From Sphingomonas bisphenolicum (GTDB lineage: Bacteria; Pseudomonadota; Alphaproteobacteria; Sphingomonadales; Sphingomonadaceae), in contig NZ_AP018817.1 of the NCBI RefSeq assembly GCF_024349785.1, forward strand, positions 1-64,000: DNA of 64,000 bases, written 5' to 3'. Below the pieces are notes generated by a model that had not been told where the DNA came from, did not search any database, and was given only the letters and a program-made list of their open reading frames with translations. Of the stretch, positions 41,038 through 49,750 are shown one piece after another (the stretch's first letter is position 1; each line of letters begins with the position of its first letter). The position numbers and the translations under genes are program-made.

Positions 41038-42293
41038 CGCTCAGCCGCCGTCAGGCCTTGGGCGCGGCGATCGCCGCCCCGCTGGCGGCGCAAGCGGCCC
41101 GCGCCAGCGCGACCACGCCCAGCCTGCCCGACAAGGCAAGCTTCGCGCCCACGCCGATCGCCTATCTCGACAGCGCCTCCACCCATCCAATCAGCCTCGG
41201 CGCGCGCGCGGCGATGGACGCCTATGTCGCCGCCCGCACGCTCGATCCCGCCGCCGCGGCGCTGAGACCGGTGGACCGCGCCGCCACCATCGCCAAATTC
41301 GCGCGACTGGTGAACGCCGATCCGGACGAACTCTGCTGGGTCCAGTCCACCACCATGGGCGAACAGGCCGTGCTCCGCGCGCTGGGCTTCCCGCACAGGA
41401 GCGGCCGCATCGTCACCGACACGCTGCATTTCTATGCCGGCTTCCCCATGTATCAGGAACTGGCGAAACAGGGCGTCGATGTCGCCTGGGTGCAGGCGCG
41501 CGACGGCCGTATCGACATGAACGACATGGCCAAAGCCATCACCCCCGGCACGACGCTGGTCAGCCTCTCGCTCGTCTCCACCTATAATGGCTTCCAGCAC
41601 GACCTGAAGGCCGTCTGCGACCTCGCCCATGCCGCCGGCGCACTGGTCTATGCCGACATCATTCATGCCGCCGGCGCGATTCCCGTCGATCTTCACGCCG
41701 GCAGCGTCGATTTCGCCGCCTGCGCCACCTATAAATGGCTGATGGGCGATTTCGGCCTCGGCTTCCTCTATGCCCGGCGGGGCGTGCTGGATGCCCTGCC
41801 GCTGGCCGATTTCGGCTATTATGGCTTCGCCGCGCCCGGCGCCCCGCCCGGCATCGCCCTGTCGCCGCCGCAAACCCATGTCTATCCGATGGACCCGCCC
41901 GGAAATGAACCGGTCAGCTACGCCATCCGCCCCGGTACGCTCGGCCATTTCGGCACCGGCACCTATGCGCAGGCGGTGGTCGCCGCGATCGACCATGGCC
42001 TCGACCATATCGCTACCCTCACCGTCCCTGCGATCCAGGCCCATGCCCAAAGCCTGATCGCCCCGCTCCGCGACGGCCTGAGCGCGAAAGGCTATCGCCT
42101 TATCACCCCGCCCGGCACAACCACGCCGCTGCTGACCGCCCTGCTGCCCAACGCGAAGACCCGCCTCGCCGACCCACTGGCCAAGGCGCAGGTGCGCATC
42201 TCGCTGCACGATCATCATTTCCGCATCGCGCCGTCGATCTTCAACGACAGGGCGGATGTGGACCGCCTGCTCGCCGCGCTACCCCGCGCCTGA
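41034..42293 (+). CDS. Tat-exported class V aminotransferase-fold PLP enzyme
   Basis: 419-residue PLP enzyme of the class V group (NifS/isopenicillin-N epimerase-like). The Tat signal 'SRRQAL' is at residues 4-9, Asp208 in 'VYADIIHAAGA', and Schiff-base Lys234 in 'ATYKWLMGDFG'. There is no cysteine-desulfurase Cys loop near the C-terminus that I can see, so an epimerase or lyase role on an amino acid is more likely. It overlaps the previous PLP gene by ATGA and is 19 bases before the second RidA gene. Confidence 0.88.
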   Translation: MTLSRRQALGAAIAAPLAAQAARASATTPSLPDKASFAPTPIAYLDSASTHPISLGARAAMDAYVAARTLDPAAAALRPVDRAATIAKFARLVNADPDELCWVQSTTMGEQAVLRALGFPHRSGRIVTDTLHFYAGFPMYQELAKQGVDVAWVQARDGRIDMNDMAKAITPGTTLVSLSLVSTYNGFQHDLKAVCDLAHAAGALVYADIIHAAGAIPVDLHAGSVDFAACATYKWLMGDFGLGFLYARRGVLDALPLADFGYYGFAAPGAPPGIALSPPQTHVYPMDPPGNEPVSYAIRPGTLGHFGTGTYAQAVVAAIDHGLDHIATLTVPAIQAHAQSLIAPLRDGLSAKGYRLITPPGTTTPLLTALLPNAKTRLADPLAKAQVRISLHDHHFRIAPSIFNDRADVDRLLAALPRA

Positions 42294-42312
42294 TCTTTTC
42301 AAGGAGAGACTT

Positions 42313-42759
42313 ATGAAGCGCCTTCTCGCCACCGCCCTGCTGCTGGCCGCCGCACCCGCCTTCGCCCAACCCGCGCTGGCCCAGCCCGCCGCCGCGCCGC
42401 AAGCCCTGCCCGCCAAGCTCCCCTTTTCGCCGTCGATCCGGGTCGGCGACCTCCTCTTCATGTCCGGCCAGATCGGTCAGGTGCCCGAAGGCATGGACAA
42501 GCATAAGGAAGGCTTCGACGCCGCGGTGAAGGGGGCGATGGATTCGATCGGCAAGATATTGGCGAGCAACGGCCTGGATTTCGGCCATGTCGTCAAATGC
42601 ACGGTCATGCTGGACGACATGGCCGACTGGCCGCGCTTCAACGCCGCCTATCTCCCCTATTTCGAAGGCAAACGCCTTCCCACCCGCAGCGCCTTCGGCG
42701 CCGACGGCCTGGCGCTGGGCGCCCCGCTCGAAGTGGAATGCATCGCCGCGTTCACATGA
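42313..42759 (+). CDS. exported RidA family protein (second copy)
   Basis: 148-residue RidA protein with signal peptide MKRLLATALLLAAAPAFAQ and AAGGAGAG before ATG 42313. It has 'FMSGQIGQVPEGM', the active-site Arg in 'LPTRSAFGAD' and 'LEVECIAAF'. It is closer to canonical RidA in the N-terminal strand ('LPFSPSIRVGDLLFMSGQ') than the first copy. It probably removes a different imine or enamine. It is the last gene of the cluster. Confidence 0.92.
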   Translation: MKRLLATALLLAAAPAFAQPALAQPAAAPQALPAKLPFSPSIRVGDLLFMSGQIGQVPEGMDKHKEGFDAAVKGAMDSIGKILASNGLDFGHVVKCTVMLDDMADWPRFNAAYLPYFEGKRLPTRSAFGADGLALGAPLEVECIAAFT

Positions 42760-42815
42760 GGGAGAGCGGAATTGGCTGACTTAGAATATGTTGCGGAACG
42801 TTTGCTTTTCCCAAC

Positions 42816-42843
42816 CGTCATGCCAGCCTGCGCTGGGATGACG
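42816..42843. repeat. short hairpin form of the dispersed repeat
   Basis: CGTCATGCCAGC, loop CTGC, GCTGGGATGACG: a 12-base stem with one mismatch, between the second ridA gene and the convergent Trm112 gene. It could act as a terminator for both. Confidence 0.75.
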
Positions 42844-42880
42844 ACCGTGGGTGGTCGACCATGGCAGAAACCCGCCATTT

Positions 42881-43066
42881 TCAGATCGCCACAGCCTCCC
42901 GCACCACCAGCACAGGCACGCCATCGCGCACTGGAAAGGCCAGCCCCGCCGCCTCGGACACCAACGCGCCGCGCGCGCCATCCCAGCGCAGCGGCGTGCG
43001 CGTCACGGGACAAACCAGCTTGTCCAGCAGCCATGGATCGATGGGGGCGATCTCATGCCCAATCAT
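42881..43066 (-). CDS. Trm112 family (UPF0434) protein
   Basis: 61-residue Trm112-like protein with '[19 protein letters not shown]' and the closing '[17 protein letters not shown]', both typical. Family members activate methyltransferases. Only one Cys is present, so the zinc site found in eukaryotic Trm112 is absent, which is usual for the bacterial group. ATG 43066 overlaps the stop of the Lon-N gene as ATGA. Confidence 0.9.
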   Translation of the reverse strand: MIGHEIAPIDPWLLDKLVCPVTRTPLRWDGARGALVSEAAGLAFPVRDGVPVLVVREAVAI

Positions 43067-43677
43067 TGCATCGTGGCCCCGCCGTCGCGCTCGATCCGGC
43101 CGACGATCTGCATCAGCTGGATGATCCGTTCCGACCGTTCGGACAGCGTGTCGGCTTCCAGCAGGGTCTGCTTGGCCGCCGGGTCGAACGGCACGATCTG
43201 GGCGATGCCGTTGACCAGCGCCGTATCGTCCAGCCGCGACACCGCGGTCCAGTCCACCACATAGCCCAGCGCATCGGCGAAACGCCGTGATTCCTGTTCC
43301 AGCGCCGCCCGCTCCGCCATGTGCAGCACCTCATCCTCCTGCGGCGCCTGCTCGACATCGGCCTCGATCTGGCGAAACTGGGTCGGGACCTGCAATTCGC
43401 GCACCAATCGGAACCGCGCCAAGCCCGTCAGCACGATATTGAACCGCCCATCTTCCAGCGCCTCGATCTGGCTGACATGGCCCAGGCACCCCATATCGAA
43501 CAAGGGCGGTACGGCGCCGGCCCCGCGCGGCTGGATCATGCCGATCCGCCGGTCGCGCGCCATCGCGTCATGGATCAGCGCGCGATAGCGCGGCTCGAAA
43601 ATATGCAGCGGCAGGTCCATCCCCGGCAGCAGCAGCGCGCCGGACAAGGGAAAGATGGAGACGCGTGCCAGTGGCAT
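43063..43677 (-). CDS. Lon N-terminal (LON substrate-binding) domain protein
   Basis: 204-residue protein consisting only of the Lon N-terminal domain: '[33 protein letters not shown]' at the N-terminus and a helical second half. The protease and ATPase domains are absent, as in stand-alone LonN proteins. Function unknown, perhaps as a protein-quality adaptor. It lies five bases after the CnoX-like gene and overlaps the Trm112 gene. Confidence 0.9.
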   Translation of the reverse strand: MPLARVSIFPLSGALLLPGMDLPLHIFEPRYRALIHDAMARDRRIGMIQPRGAGAVPPLFDMGCLGHVSQIEALEDGRFNIVLTGLARFRLVRELQVPTQFRQIEADVEQAPQEDEVLHMAERAALEQESRRFADALGYVVDWTAVSRLDDTALVNGIAQIVPFDPAAKQTLLEADTLSERSERIIQLMQIVGRIERDGGATMQ

Positions 43678-43682
43678 GACGG

Positions 43683-44594
43683 TTAAGAAAACAGGATCTG
43701 GGACAGCTTGCGCCGCTGCGCCGACACCCACGGATCTTCCAGGCCCACCGCATCGAAAATGGTCAGCAACTGCGCCCGCGCCGCGCCGTCGTTCCACGCC
43801 CGGTCGCGCCGCACGATCTCCAGCAGCGCGTCGGCCGCGCCATCGCGATCGCCATTGGCCATCAGCCCGCCGGCCAGTTCGAACCGCGCGTCATGATCGT
43901 CGGGATCGGCCTCCACTCTCGCCTGCACGCTCGACAGGTCGGCGACCGGCTTCACGTCTCGCGCCAGCGCGATCGCCGCGCGCGCCTGACCGATCGCGAC
44001 ATTTCTGGCGACATCGGCCGGCAGCGCATCCAGCACCGCTTCCGCCTCGTCCAGCCGCCCCAGCGCCACCAGCGCCCGCGCCAGACCGGACGCCACCTCG
44101 ACATTGTCGGGCGCCATCTCGGCGATCTGGCCGAACACCGACAAGGCGCGCTCCGCATCGCCCGCCGCCAGCACCTCCTCGCCCATGGCGATCAGCGGCG
44201 CGATTTCCTGCAACTGCGCCTTCTCATCCGATTCGATCGGCAATTGTGACAGCAACTGGTCGAGATATTGCTTGAGCTGCCCTTCGGTCCGCGCCTGCGT
44301 CAGGTCAGCGACCGGCTGGCCCTGGAACACGGCATAGACGGTCGGGATCGATTGCACGCGAAACTGGCTCGCGATGAAGCCATTCTCATCGACATTGACC
44401 TTGACCAGCTTGACGCCCTTGGCCGCATAGTCGGCGCAGACCTTCTCGATCACCGGGGCCAGTTGCTTGCACGGGCCGCACCATTCGGCCCAGAAATCGA
44501 CGATCACCAACTGCGTGCGCGAAGGCTCCACCACATCCTGGCGAAACGCCTCCACGGCCGCCTTGTCGGCCTCGCTCAATCCCAGGGTCGCCAC
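43683..44594 (-). CDS. thioredoxin-fold co-chaperone (CnoX/YbbN-like)
   Basis: 303-residue protein. An N-terminal thioredoxin domain with an active 'WAEWCGPC' (Cys39, Cys42) and cis-Pro in 'QSIPTVYAV' is followed from about residue 115 by TPR-like helices ('LAAGDAERALSVFGQIAEMAPDNVEVAS'). This is the CnoX layout, a chaperone-holdase that hands clients to DnaK or GroEL. The start is GTG 44594 with AGGAGA eight bases upstream. It heads cnoX-LonN-trm112, a proteostasis-flavoured operon. Confidence 0.9.
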   Translation of the reverse strand: MATLGLSEADKAAVEAFRQDVVEPSRTQLVIVDFWAEWCGPCKQLAPVIEKVCADYAAKGVKLVKVNVDENGFIASQFRVQSIPTVYAVFQGQPVADLTQARTEGQLKQYLDQLLSQLPIESDEKAQLQEIAPLIAMGEEVLAAGDAERALSVFGQIAEMAPDNVEVASGLARALVALGRLDEAEAVLDALPADVARNVAIGQARAAIALARDVKPVADLSSVQARVEADPDDHDARFELAGGLMANGDRDGAADALLEIVRRDRAWNDGAARAQLLTIFDAVGLEDPWVSAQRRKLSQILFS

Positions 44595-44694
44595 GCTTCT
44601 ATTCTCCTGTCCATGCGGTCATGCGCCGCCGTCATACCGTGCCTTATGTGGGGCGTCACCCCTCACGGACAAGACGGGCGGCGATTGGACAGAA

Positions 44695-45543
44695 TCAGAA
44701 AGTATAACCCACGCCGATCGCGCCGACCCACTGGTTGCGCGATCCCGCGTCCGCCACGATCGGCGAATCCCCATATTTGCCCAACACCCGCGCATAACCG
44801 GCCAGGCCGAACACCGCCCAGCCCTTGCGCAGGTCGCCCGACAGCGACTTGCCGGCTGTCAGGTTGACGCTCATCCGCTTGAAGCCCGACCCGCGCCCGG
44901 CCCGGTCATAGACATCCAGCCCACTCGCCAGGCTCTCCTGCGGCGTGATGTCGAAATAATAACGGCCATATTTCTTGCCGACATAGTCCGCCGACGCGCT
45001 CAGACCAACGAAGGTCGTCATCGACAATGGCGTGAAATATTCGATCGTGGGCGTGATGACGGTGCTGCCATGGGCGCCCGCCACGTCCTTGGTCACCGCC
45101 ACGCGCGCCGACAGATTGTCATAATCGCTGGTGATGACCCCGGTCTTGCCGATGCCGACGAAGCCGCCGACCTCCACCGCCACGTCGCGCTTGCCCAGCA
45201 GCCGCACGGCATCGTCCTTGATGCCCTTGCGGCTGGTGCGGTCCAGCCGGACATTGACGACCGGGCCAAGCTCGAAATTTACGCCGGTGCCGGTGGGATC
45301 GGGGATGGCGTCGACATAGAGCGTCGTCCCGCGGGTCCAGAAGGCGAAGTCATGCACCTTGCCGCGCGCCTGCACGATCGGCATCACGCGATAGTCGTCC
45401 GACCCTTCATAGCTGGGGATCGCCGCGCCGCCCACGCCGATGGTCAGGCTGCTATGCTGTTCCTCATCCTGCGCCATCGCGGGCGCGCAAAGGGGCAGGA
45501 CCGCGACGAGAGTCGCGGCCAGTCGGCTGCGGAAAATATGCAT
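44695..45543 (-). CDS. MipA/OmpV family outer-membrane protein
   Basis: 282-residue outer-membrane beta-barrel of the MipA/OmpV type. Signal peptide MHIFRSRLAATLVAVLPLCAPAMAQ; then 'LTIGVGGAAIPSYEGSDDYRVMPI', the usual opening strand, and terminal 'QWVGAIGVGYTF' with C-terminal Phe. Homologues scaffold peptidoglycan enzymes or serve as porins. It is monocistronic, flanked by gaps of 75-100 bases. Confidence 0.92.
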   Translation of the reverse strand: MHIFRSRLAATLVAVLPLCAPAMAQDEEQHSSLTIGVGGAAIPSYEGSDDYRVMPIVQARGKVHDFAFWTRGTTLYVDAIPDPTGTGVNFELGPVVNVRLDRTSRKGIKDDAVRLLGKRDVAVEVGGFVGIGKTGVITSDYDNLSARVAVTKDVAGAHGSTVITPTIEYFTPLSMTTFVGLSASADYVGKKYGRYYFDITPQESLASGLDVYDRAGRGSGFKRMSVNLTAGKSLSGDLRKGWAVFGLAGYARVLGKYGDSPIVADAGSRNQWVGAIGVGYTF

Positions 45544-45617
45544 GATGACCCTATTCGTGAAGGTGCGTCTGGGCCTAAGAATGTTTTGAGGCGGTTACAG
45601 GTTCCCACCCCGGCTTT

Positions 45618-46061
45618 TCACAGGAAATATTTGAGCCGGATCGCCTGCTCCACCGGCGCGCCCGCGACCGGGAACCCGGCCGAGCGAAAGCTCGGCGCGC
45701 CGAAGCGCAGCACCGGATTGCGCGAAAAGCCCACGCCCTCGCGCGGGATGCCGGCAAAGGTATCCAGCTTGCCATTGCCATTTTCGTCATGGACGATGGC
45801 GATCGCATAATCGCCCGGCGCGACCAGGCCGAGCGGGATCGCGCCGCTCCGCGCCGCTACGGCGAAATGGCGCTTGTCCGGATCTTTGGTGCAATCGGGA
45901 AAATGGTCGGCCGACCGGGTGACGCACACCAATATCTGCCCCCTGGTGGATCGCAGGCCCTCCAGCACCATGCCGAGCGCCTGCGGCTGACCCGCAGGTG
46001 CCGCCGCCGTCAGGCCCGCCACCAGCGCCAGCCCCAGCCCCAGCCCTCGCAAAAGCCTCAC
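45618..46061 (-). CDS. DUF2141 domain-containing secreted protein
   Basis: 147-residue DUF2141 protein: signal-peptide-like N-terminus (VRLLRGLGLGLALVAGLTAAAPAG), 'GQILVCVTRSADHFPDC', 'GDYAIAIVHDENGNGKLDTF' and 'EGVGFSRNP', all characteristic. Function unknown; periplasmic. The start is a GTG at 46061 overlapping the stop of the desaturase-like gene as GTGA. Confidence 0.88.
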   Translation of the reverse strand: MRLLRGLGLGLALVAGLTAAAPAGQPQALGMVLEGLRSTRGQILVCVTRSADHFPDCTKDPDKRHFAVAARSGAIPLGLVAPGDYAIAIVHDENGNGKLDTFAGIPREGVGFSRNPVLRFGAPSFRSAGFPVAGAPVEQAIRLKYFL

Positions 46062-46822
46062 GCATCCACCTTCTTGAACTCGCCCAACTCCCGAAAATCC
46101 TCCACCCCCCGGAAATCTCCCAACCCCTTGTCGGTGCCGCACACACGGTCCCAGACCCGGAAATACAGCCCGTAGTTGCAATTATACTGGTCGTGATGCC
46201 GCTGATGATGGGTCGCGGTGATCAGCCACCCGCCCATCGGCCCGCGCACCATCCAGCGCGGGAACATCTCCCACCCCATATGATTGCTCACGCCCATGAT
46301 CGTCATGATCGTCAGCACGCATCCCAGCGCACCGACATGAATGGGGATCAGGAACACCAGAGCCGGGATCACAACCGCCCCGGTCAGCGCCTCCCAGGGA
46401 TGGAAGCTCATCGCCGCCCAGGCGGTCGGCGGCCGACTGGCATGATGCACCGCATGGGCGATGCGGAACAGCCGCGGCCGGTGCATCCAGCGATGCGTCC
46501 AGTAGAACCATGTGTCGTGCGCCGCGAGACAGAGCAGCACCGACAGCGGCAGCCACCACAGCGGAAAGTCGCCGACATCGCTATAGATGCGCGTCCAGCC
46601 CCGTTCCTGCCAGCCCCAGGCGACCACGCCGGCGGGCACGCCATAGATCAGCGCGGACGCCAGCGACCAGCCGATCTCCCGCCGCATCTGCCGCTCCAGC
46701 CCCTGGTAAAGTCCCGGCTGGCGAATCCGCGTCGCCAGTGCGAACCCGCCGCTCGCCAGCAGGTAACGCACGCCGACGATCGCGCTCATCGCCAGGGCGG
46801 ACAGAAGGATGGCTGCGACCAT
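46058..46822 (-). CDS. sterol desaturase/fatty acid hydroxylase family protein
   Basis: 254-residue membrane protein with four or five hydrophobic segments and the di-iron histidine boxes of the fatty-acid-hydroxylase superfamily: 'HDTWFYWTHRWMH', 'HAVHH', and 'THHQRHHD'. It hydroxylates or desaturates a lipid or carotenoid; the substrate is not evident. The start at 46822 (MVAAILLSALAM) is chosen to begin with the first membrane helix. It is coupled to the DUF2141 gene. Confidence 0.88.
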   Translation of the reverse strand: MVAAILLSALAMSAIVGVRYLLASGGFALATRIRQPGLYQGLERQMRREIGWSLASALIYGVPAGVVAWGWQERGWTRIYSDVGDFPLWWLPLSVLLCLAAHDTWFYWTHRWMHRPRLFRIAHAVHHASRPPTAWAAMSFHPWEALTGAVVIPALVFLIPIHVGALGCVLTIMTIMGVSNHMGWEMFPRWMVRGPMGGWLITATHHQRHHDQYNCNYGLYFRVWDRVCGTDKGLGDFRGVEDFRELGEFKKVDA

Positions 46823-46912
46823 GGGGAGCGCTATAGGCGCGATCTCGCTCCTGCGAAAGCGCCGACGCGAAACTGGCGGCAAAGACTGCGAACGACCAGC
46901 TGACACGCTCCC

Positions 46913-46930
46913 CCTCCCGCTAGCGGGAGG
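46913..46930. repeat. perfect palindrome upstream of the desaturase gene
   Basis: CCTCCCGCTAGCGGGAGG is an 18-base perfect palindrome with no loop, between pheA and the desaturase-like gene. It could be the tip of an intergenic repeat or a binding site. Confidence 0.6.
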
Positions 46931-46998
46931 AGAATGGCAGGAAAATAACCATCTCAGCCGTCACCCTAGCCCGAAACAGGCCCACGCCCGTGCGCGCC

Positions 46999-47889
46999 TC
47001 AGGTCCGCGGCCGCGCCTGCCGATAACTCCCCAACTGCCGCACCCACTTGGTGTGGAACTCCAGCTCCGCCAAAGCCCGATCCACCGCCGGGTCGCCCGG
47101 CATCCCCTCGATATCGCAGAAAAATTCGGTCGCGGCGAAACTGGCTCCGCGCTGGTAGCTTTCCAGCTTGGTCATATTGACCCCGTTGGTCGCAAAGCCG
47201 CCCATCGCCTTGTAGAGGGCGGCGGGCACATTCTTCACCTCGAACAGAAATGTCGTCATCACCGGCCCGACATTGGCGACCGGCATCTTGGCCTCCTGCG
47301 CCAGCACCAGGAAGCGCGTCATATTGTCGTCGCTATCCTCGATATTCTCGGCGATCAGGCGCAGGCCGTACAATTCCGCCGCCAGATAGGGCGCGATCGC
47401 CCCTTCGCCGGGCGTGCGCGTTTCCGCCACCAGCGCCGCCGCGCCGGCCGTATCGGCATAGGCGACCGGCTGAATGCCTCGCTCCCGCAGATAATGGCGG
47501 CATTGGCCGAGCGCCTGGGGATGGCTGATCGCGCTCTTCACCGGGCTGTCGTCCGGCGCCATCAGGCAATGACGGATGCGCAGGAAATATTCGTCGATCA
47601 CCGCCAGCCCCGATTCGGGCAGCAGGAAATGCATGTCCGCCACGCGCCCGTGCAGGCTGTTTTCGATCGGAATGATCGCCCGCGCCGCCTGTCCATTGCG
47701 CACCGCATCGATCGCATCCTCGAACGCGAAACAGGGCAAAGGTACGCAATCGGGCGCATAGCCGAGCGCCGCCAGATGCGAATTGGCGCCGGGCGCGCCC
47801 TGATAGGCGACGGCGCGCGCCGGGTCGGCCGCGGCCTTTTGCGCGAGTTGCGCGACGATCGCGCGGGCGGGGGCGGGATAATTTTCCAT
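46999..47889 (-). CDS. pheA: prephenate dehydratase
   Basis: 296-residue stand-alone prephenate dehydratase, making phenylpyruvate. The catalytic domain covers ~25-205 ('VAYQGAPGANSHLAA', 'IIPIENSLHGRVADMHFLL', and 'DNMTRFLVLA', which carries the Thr-Arg-Phe motif), and the ACT regulatory domain ~215-290 ('NVPAALYKAMGGFATNGVNMTKLESY') binds phenylalanine for feedback inhibition. It lacks chorismate mutase. ATG 47889; divergent from the cytochrome c552 gene. Confidence 0.95.
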   Translation of the reverse strand: MENYPAPARAIVAQLAQKAAADPARAVAYQGAPGANSHLAALGYAPDCVPLPCFAFEDAIDAVRNGQAARAIIPIENSLHGRVADMHFLLPESGLAVIDEYFLRIRHCLMAPDDSPVKSAISHPQALGQCRHYLRERGIQPVAYADTAGAAALVAETRTPGEGAIAPYLAAELYGLRLIAENIEDSDDNMTRFLVLAQEAKMPVANVGPVMTTFLFEVKNVPAALYKAMGGFATNGVNMTKLESYQRGASFAATEFFCDIEGMPGDPAVDRALAELEFHTKWVRQLGSYRQARPRT

Positions 47890-48074
47890 GACTGGCTGCG
47901 CGCTTAGGGTTTCACCCGCCCCCACGCAAGCATCCGCGCGGCGTCCGCGCACGCGAAGGGCGATTTACCGTGCCAACCCGGCTTGCATGGTGGCGTGTCC
48001 GCCATTATGGCAGCGCACAAGAGGGGGCGCGGAAGACAGCCGCCAGAACAGAAACGCAAGGGAAATCGAGCGAA

Positions 48075-48704
48075 ATGGGCGATCGTTTCAACACCGTGGC
48101 GGGCTGGGCTTTGTTTGCGGGGATCATCGCGCTGGGCGGCGCGATCGTCAGCTCCAAATATTTCCATGACGAACGGCCCGAAAAGATGGGCTATGCGATC
48201 GAAGGCGTCGAAGCCGAGGGCGAAGGCGGCGGCGACACCGGCCCCGGCCTCAACACGCTGCTCGCCAGCGCGGACGTCGCGGCCGGTGAGAAGGTGTTCG
48301 CCAAATGCGCCGCCTGCCACACCGTGAACCAGGGCGGCGCCAACGGCATCGGTCCCAATCTCTACGCCACGGTCGGCGAAGCGATCGGCCAGGGCAAGGG
48401 CGGCTTCGCCTTCTCCGACGCGCTCAAGAGCAAGGGCGGCGAATGGAGCTTCGACAATCTCGATCACTGGCTGAAAAGCCCGCGTGAATTCGCGCCCGGC
48501 ACCAAGATGACCTTTGCGGGCCTGGGCAATCCGGCCGATCGCGCCAACCTGATCGCCTGGCTCAACACGCAGGGTTCCAACCTGCCGCTGCCCGCAGCCG
48601 ACGCCGCGCCTGCCACCGCGGAAGGCGCAAACGCCGCCGAAGCGGGCAACGCCGCCAATGCGACGGAAGCCCCCGCAGCGAACGCGGCCAACGCCAGCGA
48701 GTAA
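48075..48704 (+). CDS. membrane-anchored cytochrome c (c552/CycM-like)
   Basis: 209-residue cytochrome with an uncleaved N-terminal anchor (residues ~8-27), an acidic linker, and one haem motif CAACH (Cys78, Cys81, His82) plus Met in 'GTKMTFAG'. The layout matches CycM, which shuttles electrons between bc1 and aa3 oxidase. The last ~40 residues are an Ala/Asn/Glu-rich disordered tail. A strong terminator follows. Confidence 0.93.
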   Translation: MGDRFNTVAGWALFAGIIALGGAIVSSKYFHDERPEKMGYAIEGVEAEGEGGGDTGPGLNTLLASADVAAGEKVFAKCAACHTVNQGGANGIGPNLYATVGEAIGQGKGGFAFSDALKSKGGEWSFDNLDHWLKSPREFAPGTKMTFAGLGNPADRANLIAWLNTQGSNLPLPAADAAPATAEGANAAEAGNAANATEAPAANAANASE

Positions 48705-48719
48705 GCGGCGCCAGAGAGC

Positions 48720-48764
48720 AAAGGACAAAGGGCGCGGCATCGATTGCCGCGCCCTTTGTCCTTT
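48720..48764. terminator. strong intrinsic terminator, bidirectional
   Basis: A perfect 20-base stem AAAGGACAAAGGGCGCGGCA with its complement and a five-base loop, AT-rich at both ends, after the cytochrome gene. Confidence 0.85.
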
Positions 48765-48873
48765 GTGCTAATTGCGTCCGCAGCGAAAGCGACCTTGGCG
48801 GGTAAGATGATGGCCGACTTGGGGTGGAGAGCGGAATGTCTGCTTTACGCCAGAAATCGACAATAGCGGACGG

Positions 48874-49605
48874 TCAGTTGACGATGGTGCAGCCCCATCC
48901 GTCATACTCACCGCCAATATCCCGCGCCGCTCTGAATAGATCGATCGTCACCTCATCAATTTGATCTGGTCGATCTGTCATATCGAACGTAATTTGAAAT
49001 TCGCCGCTTGCAGCATCAGTCTTTCGAACGATAGCATATCCCTTCGCGACGAGATGTTCGGCAAAGATGTTCCTATCCTCTTGCGAACCAAATACAGCAA
49101 AATGATCAATCGTTCGGGGTTCTTCTATGCGATCGCCCTGTTCCAACAAGCGATCGACAACATCCCGGTTTCCTATGCGTTGAAAATCCTCTGGTGAGGG
49201 ATAAAGAAAGCGCCAATACGTTGACCACTGTTCATCTGGTCGATGGCCAGTCTGATATTCATACAAAGGCCATTTTTTCATGGCTTTTGTGAGAAAATCT
49301 TCGATCGAGTGGTTTTGCGTGTAGAAGTAAAAATCCCGATTTCCGCTTGACGTATTCCGCCCGACATAGAGGTGTTTCCCGGCGCGCTCTGCTGCTTCTG
49401 CTACGTCTTTCTCCAAAGAAATCAGACTGTCGTATTCGTCCTGACTGGATAACCCATCCGGCCGGGGATTGTTCATCCTGACGCGTGAATACGCCATAAT
49501 CGGGAAATCAGCGATGTGTGTTTCTTTCGTGACCCCGAGATCGACAAAGATCGAAGCTGGCTCATCATCGACAAGGAGGGCGTAGAAATTCCAGTTGTCG
49601 GACAT
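48874..49605 (-). CDS. DUF695-RraB two-domain protein
   Basis: 243-residue protein. The N-terminal ~140 residues fit DUF695 ('FYALLVDDEPASIFVDLG', 'RFLYPSPEDFQ'). The C-terminal ~100 fit RraB, the RNase E inhibitor fold ('IDHFAVFGSQEDRNIFAEHLVAKGYAIV', 'EYDGWGCTIV'). Its role is unknown; it could be immunity-like or a regulator. The gene and its flanks (48780-49740) are visibly richer in A/T than neighbours, suggesting transfer. ATG 49605 has GCGAGG about eight bases upstream; the in-frame ATG at 49611 is too close to it. Confidence 0.8.
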   Translation of the reverse strand: MSDNWNFYALLVDDEPASIFVDLGVTKETHIADFPIMAYSRVRMNNPRPDGLSSQDEYDSLISLEKDVAEAAERAGKHLYVGRNTSSGNRDFYFYTQNHSIEDFLTKAMKKWPLYEYQTGHRPDEQWSTYWRFLYPSPEDFQRIGNRDVVDRLLEQGDRIEEPRTIDHFAVFGSQEDRNIFAEHLVAKGYAIVRKTDAASGEFQITFDMTDRPDQIDEVTIDLFRAARDIGGEYDGWGCTIVN

Positions 49606-49750
49606 CTGCATACCTCGCAGGGGTTGATTAAGAATGGTGACCTGCGACCCACATTTACATGGCGGCTTTGAGGATAAGCAATTGCTTATGCTGCTGACCT
49701 AAAATGGTCGACAGCTGTCATGCTTCGTCGCTTGGCCAAAGGGCAGCCCC

